A stretch of DNA of 64,000 bases from Tomocerus qinae (lineage: Eukaryota > Arthropoda > Collembola > Entomobryomorpha > Tomoceridae), in NCBI GenBank assembly GCA_020055645.1, contig CM034547.1, forward strand, positions 31,186,513-31,250,512, given 5' to 3'. A program made the position numbers and the translations under genes. Of the stretch, positions 7,854 to 22,800 are shown piece by piece; position 1 is the first letter of the stretch; each line of letters begins with the position of its first letter. Under the pieces are notes generated by a model. It searched no databases. It had not been told where the DNA came from and worked only from the letters and a program-made list of their open reading frames with translations.

Positions 7854-10800
7854 CTGTGAAATAAAATAGTAATAATGATCAATGTCCATTCACAGAAAGT
7901 ATATAGAAGATATTAGAATACCTTATAATTATAGTAAAATAAAACGATATTCATTTGCCTAAATACTTTTCTTACCAAAGTAATTTTGTTTAAAATATAA
8001 CTATCCCTACATGCAAGTTTTCATGAAAACTCGTCCCACAAATTAGTTATAAAACTTAGGGTACCTTCACGATAATGATTGTCGTTTACGTAGTATTAAA
8101 CTTTGCTAACAATAAGAGTCATAAAGCAATTTTAATGTAATTACTCACGATGTTTTCGGGAGGAATATTTCACAGATAGCACACAGAACGTACGGAGCCC
8201 AGCAGAAAACAAAAACTGCTGCAAGTGCTGCAAGAAGATTAGCAGCCCGACGGCGACTTCGGAAAGACTGGGAAGAATAGGTTGGAAGTAGTGGTGGTGG
8301 CTGCTTGTTGGCCGTTGAGGATGGCACATTGAACTTTTTGCGGAGTCGACGATGAGCTCTAATTATTGAAGTTTCTCGTCTAGCTGCTCTTAATGCTGTT
8401 CCTAATTTCCCATTTGTTGCTGGAGCGTTTGTGGTCTGAGAGCTTGCTCTTCCTGCATTCCTATAAAACTTCATCCCTCTTCTGTTTCCTTGATTTGCGT
8501 TATTCTGATTTTGGTGCAGTTGAGAAAGTTGACGAAATGACTCCAAGTCCGCCTACATTTCATGAAAAGACACAAATGAAATTCTTGCAAGGTTATTTTT
8601 TTATTTAACTTACCGTATTAATCGATTTAATTCCCCAGGGGAACTCCCATTTGGAGACCATTTTTTGGTCAAAAATATTCTTATAGTTCCCCACATGGGC
8701 AATTATTATGATATGGGGAACTATATTTCGAATGGCAAATTAAAAAATTTTAATGTCGAATTTTTAGTGAATGAGTATATTAGAAGGAATTTAGTTTTCA
8801 ACGTCGTCGTCAGAGGATAGAATTACGTCCATAGGCTCTGTTAGATCAACAACACTTTTTTGCCTTGTTTACCATTACAGTGGTAAAAATGCACTTAATG
8901 GTAAAAATGGTAAATTATAGTGAATACTTAGCAGAAATACACAAACGACACATCAAATTAAGTTTTCATCCATTATTTTCTATAAAACATTTCTAATTAG
9001 GATTTATATTTGAATGTTTACTGAAAGTAGTGAAAAAGTCATTTCAACGACTTTTATTCGCTTGGTACAACCAACTTTCATTTAATTAGAAAAAATTCTC
9101 TTTAATTAAAATTAGTTATCCAATAAGTAAAAAAGACGATTTTGTCCCAATTAGTTGACTCTTTCTTGGATTAAATTAAGACACATTAAGTTTGGCAGTC
9201 AATTTGGGACAACAATCGTCAGCTGCAAAGGTATTTTATGTATTGGCGGCGAATTTTATTCAAAATTCTGTACAAAATTTAAATAAAACTAATTATTATC
9301 ATTTCTTAAATTATACCATTTACCACCAATTTTTAGGTGGTGGTAAATAACATTAAATACTAAATACCATTAAAAACCACTTACCAATGCGCAATGGTTA
9401 ATGGCATTTCGTACACTGGTTGGCACATATAGACTGACTGGGTACAGATGCACTGGCTAAGTGCAGATTCGCTGATTTTATTTGTATAATATGGTTCTTA
9501 TGCCTTTAATTTAGGATTTTAGGGTGGGGAACTATTTCGATATGGGGAACTAAACATTTGGAGAGCCATATTTTCCAAAATTTATTCATTTAGTTCCCCA
9601 ACTGGGGAATTATTGCGATATGGGGAACTAAATCGATTAATACGGTATCGTCTTTTGGTATTGTTCACTAAAGATAAAAAACAGTAAGTCATTCAAATTG
9701 CAAGTACATAAATAGTGTTTGATTTGAATAAGATATTATATTGCTGAATTTATACATAATATATTCGAATCATCATAAGAAACAAGACGAGGTAGATTAA
9801 GCATTGCAAAGCACGGTTTCTTAATATTATTATGTACAATTGTAATTTCACTCTATTATATATCCCTTTCGGTATGTTCAGTAATACTATATGTACACTA
9901 TAATGCATCTTCCTTTTCAAACAGCGCTTCAGATTTATGGCAGTTAATCATTAGTTAGTGCGTGGCCACAGTTAATTAATTTCGAAGGTTTTCATGAATG
10001 AGATTGGAAGAAGTCGTGGGAGTGAGTTTACTGGAGAAAGTAGGATAGCAGGTTTGGAAAGATCTGGGATGAGAGTAGAAACGGGTTAGATTGATCTGAG
10101 AAGAATTCCAAGACACGTGCACAACTCACATCAAATAAGACAGATCAAACAGACGAAGAAATCTCTCATGGCATTGGAAATCAGCCTTATCCCATTATTG
10201 TCTTATCTGATCCCTACTTTCTTTGATAATTTTGTTTCTGCTTGCCAAGCCGTTTCGTCTCTGGTACAAAGTACATACAATTGTCCTTGTGTTCATGTGG
10301 ATTACAATACAAAATCTACCTATTAAACCGAATTGTACTGATTTATCTTGCTTATCTGTCCCTAAATACTTATACCCAGCCGGTACACGTTGCACAGTCA
10401 GTTAAACTCAATGCGCATCAAGAATTTACTATTCTAACGCGTAGCTCCCTTAACCCTGAAATCCCTGTAATACCGTAACAAAACTCAGTTAGCTCAGAAT
10501 CTCTTTTGTCTATGACAGTTTTCTGATACTGCGTGTCTGGGTCTCCTTAAGAGAAAGCAAACTTTCTCACATGTCCAATTTCACGTCTGATTTAACATTT
10601 AAGCTACATGGTGTAGTGTCAATGCGATTCGCTTGCTGGTTTTGGTTAGAACTCTGTTTGCTCTATAGGCTGTATAGCCTAACATATAATTCTAGCCCAT
10701 GCTATGCACTGATTCCATTTCATTCCACCCCAAGGCTCAAGTCATTTCAAAAACTCAACACTAACATAACAGAGTCCCGAAGCACACCGCATCCCGCAAC

Positions 10801-13800
10801 GTAGTTTACTACTGGTTGGATTTTTGGGAGCTGCTTTGATAGAGCATTTATTTACCCAAAGGCAATAGTCAAAACATACACGAATTGTTTACAAGGTTCT
10901 TTCACCAGCTGCCTGATTATGTGTTATATTCTCAGCACTAAATGAATTGATGAAAGATTTATTAACTTTTTAACCGAAAGTGAACAATTATATTTATTTC
11001 TACAACTTCTATCAAAACCTGGCGTGTATATTCAATTTTATGATCCCCATTACAATTTCAACTGATTTACTGGTTATACAATGGTATGTGATAAGGGAAA
11101 AAAATAAGGACAGGATATTTGAACAGTTCAAAACGTCTATTGCACAATTCAATCAATTTCTTTCGGGGGAAACGACCTTAGGAATGATACAGTTTAGGAA
11201 GAAGTAATCCAAGTCAGTACATGAAGGTAAATGGTTTATGCAATGCAAGTCGGCCTTATACTTTCTGTGTCAAAAATATGGAGAAAATAAACTTTCTATT
11301 TTTACCAGGTACCTTGTGCTGAAAATAGAAAATAAAGCACACTACTATCTATTCTATTTCAGTCATCCAGTACTAATGTTATAGCCCTTCACTCCATACA
11401 ATCCATAGAATAAAATGTCACCATGTATAAGAATTGAAGTGCATTGTACTGTTCGATTACTTCAAAACATTTTACTTCTTCAACAACGCTATTCGCAATG
11501 GAAATGTTAAAACATTAACTACGTACATACAAAAAGCTTATTAAGACACACCTAAAAACTATAGCCATATTTTTCAACAGTACAAATGTTCAAGATTAGT
11601 AAATATCTTTTCTTGCCGAAGAGATTGTCTTATTCTAGGTGCTAATTTATCTTGGATAATAGTAGACCATTTTTGCTGGTGATATCCCATCGTTTAATCA
11701 TGAATGTCTCCATTCACAGCTACTTTAATGCTTTTGTCTAACATCCAATCTTCTATTTTATGTATCAATTGTATTAAAGTGTTGGCCCTGAAGATCGTGT
11801 TCCAATAAGACAGTCCAAAGGAGAATGGTACTTTTTAAACTAGAAATAAAGTACAGGCAATAAAATCAATGTGTCTATGTATTATATCTCTAAGATAGTA
11901 GAATGATGTGACATATTGAAGATATTCCCATTGAAAATCTCATTTCATTCAATGATTCCATTTGTTCATCTCCCTCTACCTTTTCACGTTACATTAAGTT
12001 AGAGATGTTATGATCCCATTGTCAGAAAACGTTAGCAAAAAGCTGCCTGGTACATTACAAGACTCAAAGGTAAATTGAATGGTGCTAATCTGCTCGCCTA
12101 TTGCAGATTCAGTATATCCATATCTGCGTAACTTCAAAAGGAAAAATTGACTAGGTTGAACTATAAGGTGGAATAGATCAATAGTAGTACTACATACAAG
12201 ACTTCTTCGTTTCCACATTTCACAGTCACAAGCATGGTCTTACCTCAGCACTTACGAAATTGAATAGACAATATTTACATAGAATATTATGTTGCAGTCG
12301 TTAGTTATTAAATACCGTATAATCCCACGATGGCACATGTAATCACCACTAAGAGTCTCCCAAGCCCCAGGATGTACTTAACCACATTTCCTTTATTTTA
12401 ATAGTTAATTATTTTCTATACAATATTGCAATTGCATTTTCCCTATTATACTTACAATAAAATTTTTGCTGTAAATATACAATAATAAAGTACTTTTACA
12501 GTTTTTAACAATTACCAATTTATAACTACAATAGACAATTGGTCCTAGTCATCTAGTTAGGAATACTTCTAGAAAAAAGTTTTAGTACTTCTAAATAAAT
12601 AAATGATCAATTTGCAATGAAGAGGAACAATATTTCAGTTTTTCTCAGACCCTAGAATAAAATGGGTTTCCTTTTCACCTTCACAAATAACGATAAAACC
12701 ATTCCCGAAGTGGTTTTACGGTGGCTACAAAGACACCTAAACAAACTACACCGCTATATGCTATCGCCTGAAGACTCGAGATTAAGTAGGTACTGACTTA
12801 GCAGGTAACATAATTTAGGAAATGGGAATAGTGAATACAAATATTTATTAAGTTCGCAAACTTACCTCTATTTGCATACGAAGATAAACGTCATCTTCGT
12901 CAGAATTTGGATCACAAGGGACCAGCTTCATAGATGGTTTTGGAGGATCAATAACTATAATTGGAGGAGCATTTACTCTATTTCCATCCGCAGTAACTGC
13001 TCCATGACCATTCAGATTTCCAGCGCCATGAGGATTTCCATTTCCATTGAGGGGTCCATTGGCGTTTACATTGGGATTATTTGTAGGATCGCGAGCGACA
13101 ATGATCACTTGCTTGGGTCGGGGACGACTTGAGATTCTATCAGATCCACTGAGTACCTGTAGCTGGGCTGTTAACTTCTGACTAACCGACGCGTGACAAG
13201 CCGCAACGATCAGAGCAGGCGAAACAAATGCAGTTCCAATGTACGTGGCTGCATAAGCCATTTGCATCCCATCATTTGTCCATCCTTCTTTACATTGACC
13301 GATCCTTCCCCACTCATTGTCAGACTCAAATTCTCCCCAGTCAGGGCTTGAAGAATTTCGGGTGACATTACTTCCGATGCTCTACAAACATACCCACAAT
13401 GTAATCTACTTTATTTTCATTACTTCCTTTTACAAGTAGGAAAACAATTTCTTAAGGTACCTCGACGCATAGTATTTCTCAGTAAAAGCAGTGAAAGTCA
13501 TTTCTTTGCAAAAAACTTTCACATCGTACTTTTATACTATTCAATTTTATTCCATTCCGCAATATCAGTATCACAGCGAAATTACTATTTGATTACTCAT
13601 TTGCTCATTTTGCTAGATTTGATTGGTCAAGGTTTTATAAAAATCATCAAAAACCTACTTCCTGTTAGTGTCGACAATAACATCCATAGCAAGGTATTTC
13701 ACCACGCTGTTGACTGTTACAGTACTACAGCTAATTGTAACCAGCTAAGTAATAGTGATATAAAAATTTAACTGGTTGATACATTTGGGCACATTACGAA

Positions 13801-16800
13801 TTTGTAGTGACCCATTAAAAATAAATTCGCTCAATTGAAAATTCACTCTAGTGGATATTCACTTATAACAGCAAACACCACGCATGACACGATGGAAATA
13901 TTTCCTTTGTATGTACTATGAATACTATGATTTTGACTTTCATTGTTATCATGCCTGTCGAAATCTCCCTACGCTACAAATCGGCCGTAGGTTATGGATT
14001 TCCTTTCATTTGTTGACTTTATATACTAACAACCTTATTACACTACATTACCTCTAAGTATAAATGGCTTAGATGCATATGAAAAATAACAACACTAATG
14101 ATGACTTTCTCTGACTTGACTTTCTCTGTCGGGTATAAGGTCAATGTATTCAATACAATAAAATAAAATGAACAAAATATGTATTAAAATCATGTCAAAG
14201 TTCTAAATAAAACTATTGTCTGTCTAACCATACATATAATATTTCTCTGACCGTTTGATAAACCTTTATGAAACTTTCATCCATACTTTCTCCAACCCAT
14301 CAGTGATCTTTATGTAGCAAATGCCAGGGAAGGTTGAGATGAAATGAGGAGAAAGTTAGGTTAGGTTAGACGATTTTCTAGACATATTGACGATAACAAT
14401 AGGAACTGGGTGAAACCGCTATACAACCGGGTTAACCTATGTACTAGTAGGAATACGATGCAACCCTGCGAGACGAGACCACATTCAAGAATGACTACTT
14501 GTGTTAAGACTGGTACCAATCTAAAGGCGCAAAATTATGCATTATTATTGTCTAACTTAGAATCAAACCCAAGCAACCTAATCAATGGTAATACCTGGTT
14601 AGTAGAATGCGGGCTAATTAGCTAGACTAGGCACCACTAAATCAAATACGTCGTAACGACACAAACCCACAATGTCGAAATATCTGTTCATTCTATTCTA
14701 TTTATAGTAGGTACTAATGTCAATTCAATAAAAACTGGAAAAGTCTTGTTGTAAGAACGTAGTAATTGAAATTCTCGGAAATATATTTTACGTCGGCCAG
14801 TAGATTGGATTACCACTTACGCAGAGAATTTTCAATTCTTGCTATTCTCGACACTATAATGAACTGACTGTTATGTCTTCTCCTACGTGTGATCTGTCTT
14901 GCTCCAGGTTTACAATTTCCCAGATGTCCAATTAGTGGTTAGGCCCTAGAGCTCCATGACACGAAAATACGCCAACATAAACATAATAGAGCCAGGTAAA
15001 TTAATCCGCTATCCTGGTTGGTTTGAAAACAATAGAACTCATTAACAGACCAGGACAGCAACTTTCTCTTTATACCATGTAATCAAGAAATATTCACGAA
15101 GCACCTAATTAGTTATCCGAATAGAAACTGCCTATCTTTATTCCAATTGATATTGAATTTGTAGAACTCAATTCCCCGGGTCCATCTATATATGTACAAA
15201 AGGAGTTACTATATGCATGTTCTACTAACGAAGAAAGAAAATGCAATTAGTCGTCTGTAAATGTACATTCTACATATATCTTGTCGTTTGCGTTAGTCCT
15301 TCGAGGCAATTACCATCATGCAAATGATATCTAAGTATTAACCATGCATATTCAGTCTACATTACACATACACTTTCTCTTTTCATGTTACATCTCCGTC
15401 TAAAACTTTCACCTGCACAAAGTAATAAAAATTTCTCTTATACTTTTTCACAACTTTTAAAGATTTTTAATACGTAAAAAGTGCAACAAAGATTAAAATG
15501 TTTTGAAAATAAAAATTGTGTTTTGTATTGGTGATAGCTTCATGTGGAGTTAGTGAAAGATACTAAATTTTGATGTACTACTGTTTATAGATACGCTATA
15601 CATTTTGCTAAGAGCCAACCCAATGTAACTTCCATAAAAAACTGCAAAACACTCGTGGTTACAAATGATGTAAACTCGCCCGAGGGTTTTATTCGATGGT
15701 TGATACTTCTCTCTGCAATAATAATTAAAGAAAACAAGTAAACAGGAATTGATACCGTCTCTTGACTGCTGTGCTCTTGAGCCCAGGGTGGTCCTGGTTC
15801 ATCGTCCCATTGTCGGACCCAAAGCGTAGGAGCAGCCACCAAACTTGCCAAAACCCAAATACATGCCATCGACATTGCCACGAATCTTCTCTCTCTGAAC
15901 CTATCAAAAGAATTCACTCAATGTCAAATGTTGTTTATTAATATTTCTATTCATTGAGAGTACAGACTGTAACCTGTCTCAGTCATGACAGATATTGATG
16001 GACAGCCATAACATGACTATGACAGCTTCAAATCTAACTGCTGAAACTCCAATACTATTATTTACTCGTACGGTCATCAGACTAAAAGAGATATGTTAAA
16101 TTACTTTTGATTTGATTTACTTTGTTCACGAGGCACGCTTAATATAAACTCAAAGCACAAAGTGCATTGAAAATATTAGTTCAAAGCTTATTGTTTTGTC
16201 TTTTCATATAAGGCTCTTCAAACTGTAAGGGCAGACTATTTTTACTATTCAATATATTTCAGGTGTATAGGTACATTGTGAGACGATTCTCTTCACCTTA
16301 AAATTCATAATCGGTCGCAACAGAACAACTGGCAAAAATATAACTTGTCTCTACTGATAAAGATTGATATGAACATTTCCATTGAAGGTACGTTTATTAG
16401 TGAAGCAAATACGGTGTTTACCACGGTTAGGTAGGATGCGTGCAGCTGTGTCTTGTGTCCTAGGCAGTGGAAGATCAAAGTTTAAGTCTATATTATGATG
16501 CAGCCAAGCTACTGCTAATGATCAGTGATGATCGTTAATGCGGTGCGTGATATGTATGATGTGTAAGGATAAAATAAATATGTCAGTGTAAACTGGGTAT
16601 TTTACCTTTCACACAATTTATTCCCTTAAGGGGCACACACACACAATTTGCTTATTTAAAATAGGTGGACCAAATGTCCGCAAAATCACTATAATGGCAC
16701 TAGGCCGCAATGTCACTAGGACGCTTAGAATTATTGGCACAATGCCGCAGGTGAGCAAATAGTCGTGTTGACTCTGGGAGCTCGCGTTGAAGACTGGCTG

Positions 16801-19800
16801 GTTTGAACATGGTTCGCTGTATATATAATATACGTACTTAGAAATGTGCTTATTATTTATTATTAGCGCTAAATTACATTACAATTTAATAGGAATGGAT
16901 GCTGGAATTTACAGGTTCCAGATCCATAAGCTTAACATAGGTTGCTGGATTTTAGTAGGTAAATTGCTGGATTCTTACAGTTAGGTACATAATACTACAT
17001 CGCAATGTTTAGTTACTAGTCTAGGCTTAAATGCATACTCACTGGTTGCAGTGAGCTTAGGCTTATCTACACGCTCACTGGTTGCAGTGAGCTTAGGCTT
17101 ATCTACACGCTCACTGGTTGCAGTGAGCTTAGGCTTATCTACACGCTCACTGGTTGCAGTGAGCTTAGGCTTATACACTATATGACCTGAGAGCACCCCG
17201 TTTTGGAGTGGTCAAATTACATGCTAGAAATACAAATAAGGTATCAAAAAAACCGCAAAATTATGGTGAACAATCGTATCAGAACAAAATTAAATTAAGT
17301 TAATACCATTAAAAGATATGAGCAAAAATGTAAAAATACATTAGGAAAAGTACACTAAATTGACTCACACAAACATGCATACTTATTACTAGATAAAAAT
17401 TCCAAAACGTGCTTGAACATACGGACTGAGACTGAAGTATGATTGAGAATGCCTCCAATATACCTACAAACTCCAGGCACTTATATCTAAATCTGATAAA
17501 CTCAAAGAACCCACACACGAGAAATCTCAGAGGACACACTTTCTTGACAAACTTGAGAGATTGTACGTACATACTTTAGTTAGACAAAGTCAAAGTTCGA
17601 AACAGACAGCAGGTGAAGTTTCTAAGCAATTTGGTGAATTCCTCCATTCCCAAGTCGATTATGTTGTGTTTGCTTTTTTGTCACCACAATAAGTACTACG
17701 TGTTACAGGAATTGGATGATCAGCAGACCTTACACAATATGCTCTAGACTGGAAATATTCCAAGTTCAAATACATTTCAAGTACAACTCAAATTCACCGA
17801 TTCGGGTAACAATAACAAATTAGGCCATTGAAACTATCCTATTATTCTTTCGTGAGTCCGAATAAGTTTTCCAAAATCCAAAATAAAGAAAATGCTTTCA
17901 ATTTTGTAAAGTTATGATTATTACTCTAAAAACCTTTTTTTAAACTTTTTGCTCCAAAATGGCTGTTTTCGGTTTCAGATTCATGATTGTTAGAGAATAT
18001 ACGTAAAGTTCAGCGACGAACTCTATATAATTGTACAGAATCTGACCAAGCTCGTGTTGGATGTTGTAGAATCCAAATAGTCCAAAATGTAATGTACCGT
18101 CGCTTATCCTTCTAACATGTACAAACCTCTCTCAAATCGCATTCTAATATAATATTATATGAAATCTGTTGAAGAATCTAGTACCAGTTTGTAGTAAAGT
18201 AATATTAGTTTATTTTTTCAAGACAATTCCCCCACTTTTATTGCCTGTATCCACGATGAGGAAAATCAATTTTCTAAGAAAATAAATAGGTACAAACAAA
18301 TCAGATTGTAGAAAAAATATATAAGTCTATTGATTCAACTGAGCGTACAAGTGAAGTAATGTCGTAAATTGGAAGAAGCCGTACATAAAGATTTACATTA
18401 CAGTATAATATACATAGCATACAAGATGTACAAGTATGTATACTTTGAATTACCGCTGTATTAGAGTTGTCATAAATAAGTAAGTTTGGCAATGTATTAC
18501 AATCAGTAAAGTTATTTCATCGAAGGTACATGCAACTTCGTACAGATACTTATTACTTACTGCTGTCTATAATGACAAATAACTGTTTTTAAACCAATTT
18601 GTCAATGATCTATCTGTGGGGCGTTGTAATACTATGTATGTGTACACAAATAGATATTATATGTGTGTATAACAGAAACAGAACTCAAAATGAGACATAA
18701 TCAGTATTTTCTCATACATTATCATTATTATTTTTTTTAATTTGGTCCACGGAATCTGTCAATATCCTTCTTTGGGATGGGAATTAATTATGTATTTAAT
18801 TTTTAAGTATGCAGTTCTAAAGTAGGAAATTCTAAAATATTCTAAAGTAAAGCTACTAATGGAAATCAACCTACATTTGGTAGGCATGACTAATAATAGG
18901 TGGTGGCTATTAACTTTAAATCTGTTGCAATACATCTACCTACTTATGTTTAAAATTATGTGATTTTTTGGACCAAGAAAGCATGCATACATAGAATATT
19001 TTGTTTGCCTATTGTAGTAATACCCAACCGGTCTGGTAACTGGCTACAATATATTATGTATCTTAAGAATCAAAGGTTCCCTTGAGGGTCAATTAGATTT
19101 TTTCTGTTTGAACCACTGTCAACAGACCAGGACCCAAGAGTATCACTTGAAATCTCTGCGGTACAAGATAAATTTGTAAACTAAAAATGATGATCACCTT
19201 TGTGCAAAACGTGGATGTCTAATAGCCGCCCACCTGTCCAGAGATAAAAGGGCGAGTGACAAAGTGCTTGCTGCCACGGGCGTCCTTTGAAGCAATGGTC
19301 CCAACTGACACATCCATGGCACGAGGAATCCCGGCCTGAAAGAACCCGACAAACACATAAAACTAGACATGTTTCATATAATAAACAAAACATAAAATTC
19401 TTCACATAGTAAAGAGTTGTCTTCTTATACCGCCATAAAGAAATGCATGAATATAAACATCATTTGTATAGTAGGACTTCCACCCTTGCACACACGCTAG
19501 CAAATCATAGAAACAGAGTTTCGGCTCATAAAACAGAAAAATTGCATGGAATAAGGGAGGGAAATTTTAGAGTGAATATATTCAGGACATCAGTCAGTAT
19601 TAATGCCTATGTGTAGCAAAGGAATTTTGTGTAAAGATAAGTTGTAAAAGAAGTTCGTTTCGACAATTTTATTATACATATTTTGAAGAGCTCACTTTAA
19701 TGTGGGCTTTCTTTTTCTGTCCCACATATAGATTTGTGCTGCACACTGGCGCGTGTGTTATGTAATAAAATAAATGTATATAGAGTTATCCTACTTTTTC

Positions 19801-22800
19801 CTTCTCAACTTGAGCTGAAAAAGAAGTAAATGCAATAAGATATATTTATGGCATCTTAAATAGAAGATCTATGCAATTTTGGTATAGTAAGTAGAGAGAG
19901 AAATGTCTCCCTATCTCCCTGTTATCATTTTATTTGTGGGAATTACCTTACTCTACCATTCTGCATAGACCCAGTGCACTATTTAAATATAGTACAAAGT
20001 TTTCTAGTCTTATTAAAAGTACTGCACTGTAGTAAAGGTGTGTATTTTGTGGTTGCCCATCAAGCACGGTCTATATAACGGAGTTGATGGGAGTAAAGAG
20101 AAAGTAAACCACACTGATAATATACAGAGGAACATAAATTGCAAATTGCAATGCATCGAAGAGCGGAATTACTAGGATGTCAATAAACTTTCTTGTCTTT
20201 ACTTTCATCTCTCACTTCGGTTCCTTATCGTCTACTAAAAATAGGAAACACGTAAACTATCCAAGTGTACCCACAGAGATAGGATAACACTGCTTTGAGT
20301 GTGTGTGTACATGTATAGGTATCTATACTTACTTTAAGAAAGTCCCAGCATGACTACAGAGTCAAGAAGGAGTCAAAGTATGTACAACTAGCATTACTTC
20401 TCCGAAAAGACCTCAACTACTTATCTCCTCTCTACATCTACTTTCACTCTAAGCTTTCTCTTTGAAGATAATAACAAACTTGACATAGTAGCTCTGCATG
20501 TGCACACTACAGACTCTCTTTCTCCTCCTATAGTTTTATGTCTCTAATGCTCGCCTGCGTTGGTTGACCTCATTCGACAAATCAGAATTGAATGTTAATG
20601 TGTATGACGCAGACTTTTCGTCGCCTCGCTTCAGTCGGCTAAAAATACCAGAAAAATGGAAATAGAAAACTTCTACCCGTCATGTCTGTGATATGGTATT
20701 GAACTTTTAGAATTCTGTACATGGTTGCCCCCTATTATACACTGCTTTATATCTAATACCTACATCGTTCTGTCAATACTCCATTTCCACACGACTCACT
20801 TCTGTTGTTATTCTCAAGAAAGCGAAAACTTTCCATAAAGGAATTTCTCTACTGATATTTTACATAAAACATAAAAATCTATTTCACTAGTTTGACCAAA
20901 CCCACTTTCTCCCAAGTTTACAACCAAATATATTTTCCATTTTGCATATAAATGAAAACAAAAAATGAAAGAAAATTTCATGCATCTTTGGAGACCAGCC
21001 ATGCCAGGGGATCCAATAAACGGTTGTTACTACACGTACACGATCCCTGTGTCTTCCCTTGAGACTTTATTAGACTTTCCTTTTCTCTATATTAAATCTA
21101 CGCATTCAACCTTTGCCTTTCACTTCACTTTTATGGACAAAAATGACAAAGCTAACAGTAAAGATCATAATTCTGTGTAAACAATTTCCAGTTTAAAAAA
21201 TCATAATTCTATGTAAATAATATTCAGTTTAAAAAATTCCAATTTAAACAATGATAAAGAATATTTTTTTTAACTTGAATTGTTGGCTTGATTTACATTA
21301 TTACACTACACTGTTCAATAATACTAAAGTATTCAATGATCCAATCAAACCATTTTTAAGGAAAATATTGGTCAGCAACAGCAACCATCTACAAAGTGTT
21401 CGTCAGTGGTCTCAAAACTGAAGTGTAGATACCGTCACAAAGATTTTAGTGAACTAAAAAATCCCCAAAGTGTTTGTGTGTAGTAAATATTTCTATACAG
21501 TGACAACAAGAATGACGTAATAAGTTGTGATATAAAGCTATGGGACATGGCACAAAGCTCCAATTCGAAATAGGAACTTCCAAATGAACTTAATTGAAAG
21601 AAGTCATATTGTAATTGTCCTTGATCGTGCTGTAAAGGTAGCAATCACAACGACATGCACAGTTGGAAAAGAAATATATTCTGTAGAATAGAAACAAAAG
21701 GTTTTTGTCAAGATAGGAGTAACAATTGTAGGATTTCAGAGAAAGCTAAGATAAAGTGTGGCTGGTGTAGTGAATTGTATTTCCCTGTCGTGTAATGTAC
21801 GTCTCATTGATTTACAGCTGTGCTTATCCTGCCAATTCATTTACTTTATTGTGTTGTTTAGTGTCGTCATCACCAGATCTATAAAACCTTATGCATATCT
21901 TAAACACTGTACTCACAATGCTTAATGTTCCAACATCTATTAAACAGGAGAAGTACCTATAGACAATAATAAATATTTATTACACTGAGGTGTGTATGTA
22001 TAGGACATGTATACATAGGTAAGATTACTTTTGGTAGTGGAATTGACTAATTCATAGGATATCAGTAGTCAGTAGTGTGCATTTGCAAACATACATTCGT
22101 AATCGTATTCACGTAACAGAGCCATCAAGCAGCTCATGAATATATTGCCGTTCTCTAGTGTTTTGTGCTATTATTATCCCAGAGAGTAATTTTATGTGAA
22201 TGTTATGCATGGAGAGAGGAGAGAAAAGGTAAGCATTTGTATTGCATCTCCCAGTTGTACACGTTTGAAAGGGTAGACCAAAAACCAAGTGCAGTCGGTT
22301 GGGCTCACAAACCCACAATGAGTAATCTTGAGTCGGCAAAAGACGCCTTCCATGAAAATTGCATATTATTATGGGGGAACCTGTGGTGAATGCGGGATAA
22401 GATAGCGGGGGCCAGGACAGAACTGCTCGTAGGCAAAGGAGAAAACATTAACAGCAGTGAGACTGGGCTGAACCACAGATGAGACTTCATTCCACGGAGA
22501 TAAGATAGCTGGAAATTCTAAAAAGAAATATCACATTCATTCCACTCGAGTACAAAAGTCTAATGAAATGTGAAAAGCTGCACTTGCTCCCATTCTTCTC
22601 TTTAGAGCAATCCCTGCCATTCGGATAGACAGTGTAAGTAATAATTATTTGCCCGTTCCGCTTTATATTACATACTGACTTTCTCTTTTCAAATCCTACA
22701 CGTTCATTTAAGTCTTACACTAAATCCACAGTCTTTACTTACCCAAATGTTTTATTGTACACAACTGTCTCGATACGATAAGGAGATACTAAAATTGCAC

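Larger units (their letters stand above)
8553..12865 (-). other. GPCR intron 4 (carries an inverted-repeat element)
   Basis: 4.3 kb. The first kilobase (8611-9647) is a mobile-element derivative listed separately. The rest, 9648-12865, is AT-rich without coding-like sequence or recognisable element ends. Short open frames around 10117-10478 have no splice context or family resemblance. Confidence 0.65.

Noticed and set aside
16981..17196. 71-codon frame with a 12-residue repeat
   Set aside because: The protein repeat is only the 36-bp minisatellite read in one frame.
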